Shown here one piece after another: positions 6,241-9,086 of a stretch of 9,086 nucleotides of DNA. Source of the stretch: Flemingiibacterium sp045586505 (lineage in GTDB: Bacteria; Bacillota; Clostridia; Oscillospirales; CAG-272); assembly GCA_045586505.1 (NCBI GenBank), contig JAZNAL010000017.1:1-9086 (forward strand), given 5' to 3'. The notes beneath the pieces were generated by a model. That model was not told where the DNA came from and did no database searches. It saw only the letters and a list, made by a program, of their open reading frames with translations. The first letter of the stretch is position 1, and every line of letters starts with the position of its first letter. The translations under genes and the position numbers were made by a program.

Positions 6241-6413
6241 AATATCTGCTGTGGAGCCATTTTCGCCGTGCGTTCTGCGATCTTTTCTGTCATGAGCTTG
6301 TACTCCTTTTCGCTGATCGTGCCTTCTTCAAAAAGGAAGCGGTTGAAGTAGTTGAGCCATGCCTGCTCTGCAAAGCGCTTTTCGCTTGTTTCGTTTTTTT
6401 TGTTTTTATCCAT
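6237..6413 (-). CDS. Small 58-residue protein downstream of the relaxase
   Basis: Reads MDKNKKNETSEKRFAEQAWL, NYFNRFLFEEGTISEKEYKL, then MTEKIAERTAKMAPQQIL. GAGG lies 7 nt before the ATG. It is highly charged and helical, without membrane segments or cysteines. The WLNYFNRFLFEEGTISEKEY pattern resembles small conserved proteins that accompany relaxase genes in clostridial mobilizable elements and have no assigned function; this is a recollection of pattern, not a search result. It follows the relaxase stop by 66 bp on the same strand, so it is probably the last intact gene of the mob operon. Its end overlaps the start of the 22-codon ORF by 4 bp. Confidence 0.7.
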   Translation of the reverse strand: MDKNKKNETSEKRFAEQAWLNYFNRFLFEEGTISEKEYKLMTEKIAERTAKMAPQQIL

Positions 6414-6479
6414 TCATTTACCTCATTCTTTCTTGAATTCTGTTTTTATTTTCCTCCCGTTTGGATAGGATTATTCTGT

Positions 6480-8276
6480 TTACATACTCTGTTCCCATTT
6501 TCTGCGCTCACGTTTTTGCGGCAGTGTGGTACAGTCTTTGATCGGCTGACGCGGCTCAATATCGCACAGCCCACCGACAAGCTCCAGCACATTCGTTGTG
6601 ATGGCAAGGAAAGAATTCTCCGCCATCCGTTGCAGAGCCATCGCAGCAGATTCGTTTCCTGCCTGCGCCGAGCGGTTCAGGTACTCGAGCGCGGCATTCA
6701 TATCAAAAAAATCCGGCTCGAACAGATAGATCTGCCCAAGCCGGTAGTCTGCATAATGGTTGCCGCGCGCCGATGCGATTTCAAAATGCCGTATCGCTTC
6801 GGGAATATCCTTAGGCACAACCTCGCCGCACATATAGATTCTGCCGAGCAGATAAGCGGCGTAAGCACTGCCGTCCTGCTCGGCATCAAGGAGATATTCT
6901 ATTTGCTCATCGGGATATTCTGTGTCGATATCGTCGGCATCCGTATTATCCTCGCCGTCGAAGAAGCCGTTCAGTTCATCAGAAGATAGATCACCAAACT
7001 CAACACGGACGTTAGCCCCACGTTCGCGAGGAGTGTCCACAGAATCCACTTCTTCATTCGCGAGAGTAAATTCTCTATCTCCCCAATCTGTCCATTGACT
7101 TCCTGCCGCAGATCGAAGAAAAATGATTCTCTCGTCTTCCCATCCTGTGTGAGGAGTTCTCGGCTTTCCGTGAGGATTTTTTGCATCCTGCTCTCGGTTT
7201 TCCTCGCCGCTTCCTCCACTTCCGCCCCCACAGCATTCGCCCATCCGTTGAGGGCGTGCATCAGTGTATTCCAGTCCTCCTTCGTAAGGATGCACTTCTC
7301 CAGCTCCCGGAACTTCGAGAACAGCGTCGGTTGGAACTCCGATGCCGCCCTCAAGTATTCTAGCATCGCCTTCCAATCGTCCTTTGGGATTCCGTAGACG
7401 ATTGGTAGATACGGTGTTTCTGTTATCGTCTGCATTGATTCCGCCGTCGTTTGCTTGAGCTTCTGTAGAGCTGCGTTCGATGATTTGTTGCCTGATTGTG
7501 AATTCATATTCCATATTCTCCTTTCGAAATTTCACTTCGTGTAATTTGTTATCCCTGACCTTCATGCCGTTTGGGCAGGTGTAGGTTATATATTTTCGGC
7601 TGTCTTCCCATCTTACCGAGTAGCCGAGCGACTCCATCAGCGACAGAAATTCTGCTTTGTTCGCCGCACGCTTCATCGCTTCTTCGATGTCATAGATTGC
7701 GCGGAACTTCCACGCATCGCCTCGGAGTGCCGCACGGTATTCTCTCGGACCAAGACCTTTTGTGCTAAACTGCTGTTCGTAGCGCGGCAGCACTGACAGT
7801 CCGTGCTCTTTGCAGAGGCGGTCGCTGACCTTTCGCATCTTCTCAAGCGTGCGCGGACCCATGTCAAGCTTCAGTCCAGTGTCGATGCTCACGCTGTTGA
7901 TGACGAAATGATTATGCACGCGCTGAAGGCAATCATCATCGTAAGCATCAAGATGCGTTGCCACCAACACCTCAAAGCCGGGAAACATTTCCTCAGCAAG
8001 GCGCAGACCGATCTCGTGTGCGGTGTCATAGTCTTTGATCTCACCGGGTGAGAACGACTGTGTGTAGTGATAATACATCACCCCATCACGCTTGCCGTAG
8101 AGATTTTTCGTTGCCATGAACTCATCATAAGCGGCATGTGCAAGGCAGTTGAGACCGGTGAGATAGCGGCGACCGCGCTCGTCAAGCGTCTTCATGTCCT
8201 GTGAAACATAGCGGATGACCGCCTGCATCGCGCCGCGCGTCTGCTTCTTCGCCGGGATATAATTACAGGTTGCCAT
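6480..8276 (-). CDS. MOBP-type relaxase (mobilization nuclease) with C-terminal Sel1-like repeats
   Basis: Nicks DNA at oriT, stays bound to the 5' end through a tyrosine and pilots the strand to the recipient. The 598-residue protein (MATCNYIPAKK) has the relaxase domain in about 1-200: candidate catalytic tyrosine Y23 in AVIRYVSQDMKT, and the metal-binding histidine motif THLDAYDDD...RVHNHFVIN (H108, H121, H123). Residues about 255-440 are Gly/Glu-rich and low-complexity, exactly where a second gene is encoded in another frame. Residues about 471-553 hold Sel1-like repeats (AYLLGRIYMCGEVVPKDIPE, then YADYRLGQIYL), usually protein-binding. The start at 8276 is chosen for GGAGGTGG at 8290-8283; the ATG at 8303 lies before this site. 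mobC overlaps the start by 14 bp, which implies translational coupling. No truncation is evident. Confidence 0.92.
   Translation of the reverse strand: MATCNYIPAKKQTRGAMQAVIRYVSQDMKTLDERGRRYLTGLNCLAHAAYDEFMATKNLYGKRDGVMYYHYTQSFSPGEIKDYDTAHEIGLRLAEEMFPGFEVLVATHLDAYDDDCLQRVHNHFVINSVSIDTGLKLDMGPRTLEKMRKVSDRLCKEHGLSVLPRYEQQFSTKGLGPREYRAALRGDAWKFRAIYDIEEAMKRAANKAEFLSLMESLGYSVRWEDSRKYITYTCPNGMKVRDNKLHEVKFRKENMEYEFTIRQQIIERSSTEAQANDGGINADDNRNTVSTNRLRNPKGRLEGDARILEGGIGVPTDAVLEVPGAGEVHPYEGGLEYTDARPQRMGECCGGGSGGSGEENREQDAKNPHGKPRTPHTGWEDERIIFLRSAAGSQWTDWGDREFTLANEEVDSVDTPRERGANVRVEFGDLSSDELNGFFDGEDNTDADDIDTEYPDEQIEYLLDAEQDGSAYAAYLLGRIYMCGEVVPKDIPEAIRHFEIASARGNHYADYRLGQIYLFEPDFFDMNAALEYLNRSAQAGNESAAMALQRMAENSFLAITTNVLELVGGLCDIEPRQPIKDCTTLPQKRERRKWEQSM
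6971..7507 (-). CDS. Nested gene inside the relaxase: coiled-coil protein with C-terminal membrane anchor (MobB-like)
   Basis: A 178-codon ORF lies wholly within the relaxase gene in the +1 frame, overprinting relaxase residues 257-435. AAAGGAG (7524-7518) stands 10 nt before its ATG. The protein starts MNSQSGNKSSNAALQKLKQT, has a probably helical, Glu/Lys/Arg-rich body (about 65-152; EVEEAARKTESRMQKILTES) and ends with a membrane segment at about 154-177 (WILWTLLANVGLTSVLSLVI) and no further domain, like a tail-anchored protein. Its composition is that of a real protein, while the relaxase frame here is low-complexity. No family is assigned; the layout recalls mobB and mobD nested in mobA of ColE1-type plasmids, whose products aid the relaxosome, possibly at the membrane. 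The function is inference. The main alternative is a chance ORF, made less likely by length, ribosome site and membrane segment. Confidence 0.72.
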   Translation of the reverse strand: MNSQSGNKSSNAALQKLKQTTAESMQTITETPYLPIVYGIPKDDWKAMLEYLRAASEFQPTLFSKFRELEKCILTKEDWNTLMHALNGWANAVGAEVEEAARKTESRMQKILTESRELLTQDGKTRESFFFDLRQEVNGQIGEIENLLSRMKKWILWTLLANVGLTSVLSLVIYLLMN

Positions 8277-8649
8277 CGTTATCCACCTCCGATCTGCATG
8301 CAATTACGCCGTCGCAGATGTCGTAGAGCACGTTGATTGCGGCATAGATTTTCTGCAATGTGCTCACTGCCTCGGAAAGATTCACCGCAGAAATCTTGCT
8401 TTGATGCGCGAGTACCGTGAGCTGATTGAGATTTCTGCCGATGGCTTTCAGCTCTGACAGCACCGGCTGCAGCTCGTTCACCTGATAAATTGTCCGTCCA
8501 AGTGCCGCGCCAAGAAGATATTCACGCTGGGTTAGTCCCGACTTTGCGATGATCTTTTTGATTTTCCGCCGTTCGGGTTCACTTGCCCAGAAGGAAATTT
8601 TCTTGTCACGCTCGCGACCGTTTGCTTTAGAATTTTTGTTGTCTGCTAT
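8263..8649 (-). CDS. mobC: MobC-type mobilization accessory protein, probable ATA start
   Basis: A relaxosome DNA-binding protein that helps open oriT for the relaxase. The reading frame gives about 128 residues: a basic N-terminus (ADNKNSKANGRERDKK), a region resembling the MobC/ribbon-helix-helix start (ISFWASEPERRKIKKIIAKS, GLTQREYLLGAALG), then the typical MobC block LKAIGRNLNQLTVLAHQ and a C-terminal helix. No ATG, GTG or TTG exists in frame between the upstream stop (8694-8692) and residue about 58; the internal GTG at 8481 would remove the DNA-binding part. GAGG lies 9 nt before an ATA at 8649, exactly where homologues would begin, so ATA is proposed as start; an ATG-to-ATA mutation or sequencing error is possible. 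The end overlaps the relaxase start by 14 bp. Confidence 0.78.
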   Translation of the reverse strand: MADNKNSKANGRERDKKISFWASEPERRKIKKIIAKSGLTQREYLLGAALGRTIYQVNELQPVLSELKAIGRNLNQLTVLAHQSKISAVNLSEAVSTLQKIYAAINVLYDICDGVIACRSEVDNDGNL

Positions 8650-8687
8650 TGTTCTGTACCTCGTTTCGTAGATTTTTAGTGGGGGTT

Positions 8688-8752
8688 GGGGCTACTGCCC
8701 CGATTTTGGGATTGGGATGGTACGCCGGATTTTCCGGCGGGTACCCAAACCC
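8688..8752. other. Candidate origin of transfer (oriT) upstream of mobC
   Basis: Non-coding DNA just upstream of mobC holds two inverted repeats: GGGGC-TACT-GCCCC (8688-8701), and a larger hairpin of GGTAC plus GCCGGA (8719-8729) paired with TCCGGC (8733-8738) and GTACC (8741-8745) with a 2-nt bulge. The repeated GGGATTGGG and CCCAAACCC tracts flank it. Position next to mobC/relaxase genes and hairpin structure are typical of oriT in mobilizable elements. The nic site cannot be placed. Confidence 0.5.
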
Positions 8753-8777
8753 TCTGCTTGCCCTGCCAATGCAGGAA

Positions 8778-8795
8778 TTATTTCGTTAGAATCAT
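8778..8795 (-). other. Five-codon ORF with a strong ribosome site
   Basis: GAGGTG stands 8 nt before an ATG that reads MILTK and stops. It lies between the upstream terminator and the candidate oriT. It may be a leader peptide, or the relic of a start that once belonged to a longer gene. No in-frame link to mobC exists. Confidence 0.25.
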
Positions 8796-8828
8796 TGTAA
8801 TCACCTCGATTTAATTTTTTTGCAAACT

Positions 8829-8858
8829 AAAAAAGCTCCCATCACATAAAATGGGAGC
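8829..8858 (-). terminator. Rho-independent terminator upstream of the mob operon
   Basis: On the minus strand GCTCCCAT (8858-8851) pairs perfectly with ATGGGAGC (8842-8835) around an 8-nt loop and is followed by TTTTTT. It ends either a gene beyond the window or a leader transcript (attenuator) in front of the mob genes. Confidence 0.85.
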
Positions 8859-9086
8859 AATAACAATGTTACTGTGCGCTTCGTGGAGAAGCCTCCACAG
8901 GCGCGCACAAACCTCTTGTGTGCGGTTTTATGTGCTGCCATGCATAGAAGCGTGGCTCACGTTCAGCCCGCACAAACTGCGACCGTTCCGCTTTGTGTTG
9001 GCGAGAGGAAGTTCACCTCATTCCGCAGAACAGTCTTTTTTACCTGTCTACCCGCGCCAGTTCCTATGCTCCTTTGACCACGTATT
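8859..9086 (-). other. Apparently non-coding, hairpin-rich leader region
   Basis: No convincing gene is seen on either strand. On the minus strand an open frame entering from the edge (RGQRSIGTGAGRQVKKTVLR) stops after about 40 codons at about 8967 and matches no family I recognise. TGTGCGC (8873-8879) pairs with GCGCACA (8903-8909) around an inner stem GTGGAG/CTCCAC (8883-8888/8893-8898). GCGCACAA (8903-8910) can instead pair with TTGTGTGC (8916-8923) with one G-U pair, so the two folds exclude each other. Directly downstream on the minus strand is the terminator. Together with 8650-8834 (oriT and short ORF) this makes about 430 bp without a standard gene. Confidence 0.4.

Larger units (their letters stand above)
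3971..9086 (-). mobile_element. Integrated mobilizable element (IME-like), right end outside window
   Basis: All genes here lie on the minus strand and encode mobility functions: serine recombinase, MOBP relaxase, MobC, a nested coiled-coil/membrane protein and a candidate oriT. No coupling protein or type IV secretion genes are visible, so transfer would need a helper. The left boundary is placed between the shared hairpin and the recombinase stop by inference, since serine integrases commonly sit at one end of their element; no direct repeat or att core could be verified. A remnant of an unrelated ATPase gene between the recombinase and the mob genes shows that the region is composite or rearranged. 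Confidence 0.6.

Noticed and set aside
6157..6351. 64-codon plus-strand ORF (MNKRALFYLALTLAFVENIF)
   Set aside because: It is antisense to the better-supported 58-aa ORF, has no ribosome site and starts next to the inverted repeat; the hydrophobic stretch is probably chance.
8277..8303. Nine-residue N-terminal extension of the relaxase from ATG 8303
   Set aside because: GGAGGTGG at 8290-8283 lies downstream of that ATG and is well placed for the ATG at 8276, whose product begins like a normal relaxase.
8793..8934. Minus-strand frame MAAHKTAHKRFVRACGGFST running through the terminator
   Set aside because: It lacks a ribosome site and runs through a terminator stem and its T-tract, which argues for untranslated leader.
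8874..9077. 67-codon plus-strand ORF at the right end
   Set aside because: It crosses the paired stems of a hairpin-rich region, has no ribosome site and no recognisable family.
1..9086. CRISPR array, tRNA or rRNA genes, IS transposase
   Set aside because: Looked for on both strands; no regularly spaced repeats, cloverleaf, rRNA blocks or DDE/HUH transposase motifs were seen.

Overview
The window looks like a chromosomal segment of a gut-type Clostridia (Firmicutes; Ruminococcaceae/Oscillospiraceae-like) carrying part of an integrated mobilizable element. The assignment is inferred from strong AAGGAG-type ribosome sites, consensus sigma-A promoters, the Firmicutes-type DUF1836 and NfeD/flotillin proteins, and the clostridial style of the recombinase and mobilization genes. 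No rRNA, tRNA or CRISPR array was seen.

Region 1 (1-2660, minus strand) is host backbone. A consensus promoter (TTGACA, 17 bp, TATAAT) drives a DUF1836 putative regulator, then an NfeD/YuaF-like membrane protein, then a flotillin that runs off the left edge. The short gaps (36 and 27 bp) suggest one operon for a flotillin membrane-microdomain system with a regulator-like first gene. Region 2 (2660-3970, plus strand) is a divergent two-gene DNA-alkylation repair operon: an AlkA-type 3-methyladenine glycosylase and an O6-methylguanine methyltransferase separated by 1 bp. It closes with a perfect 13-bp-stem hairpin that probably stops both convergent units. A small hairpin covers the ribosome site of the first gene.

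Region 3 (about 3971 to the right edge, minus strand) is the mobile part. In transcription order it holds a structured leader ending in a terminator, a candidate oriT, mobC (no ordinary start codon; ATA fits best), a MOBP-type relaxase with C-terminal Sel1-like repeats, a 58-aa accessory ORF, a remnant of an AAA-ATPase/DUF4143 gene beside a perfect 16-bp inverted repeat, and a large serine recombinase ending next to the repair operon. Recombinase plus relaxase plus MobC without visible type IV secretion genes is the signature of an integrative mobilizable element (IME). The far end is not in the window.

The most interesting feature is a 178-codon gene lying wholly inside the relaxase gene in another frame, with its own ribosome site, a helical/coiled-coil body and a C-terminal membrane anchor. 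It overprints the low-complexity middle of the relaxase and recalls the nested mobB/mobD genes inside mobA of ColE1-type plasmids.
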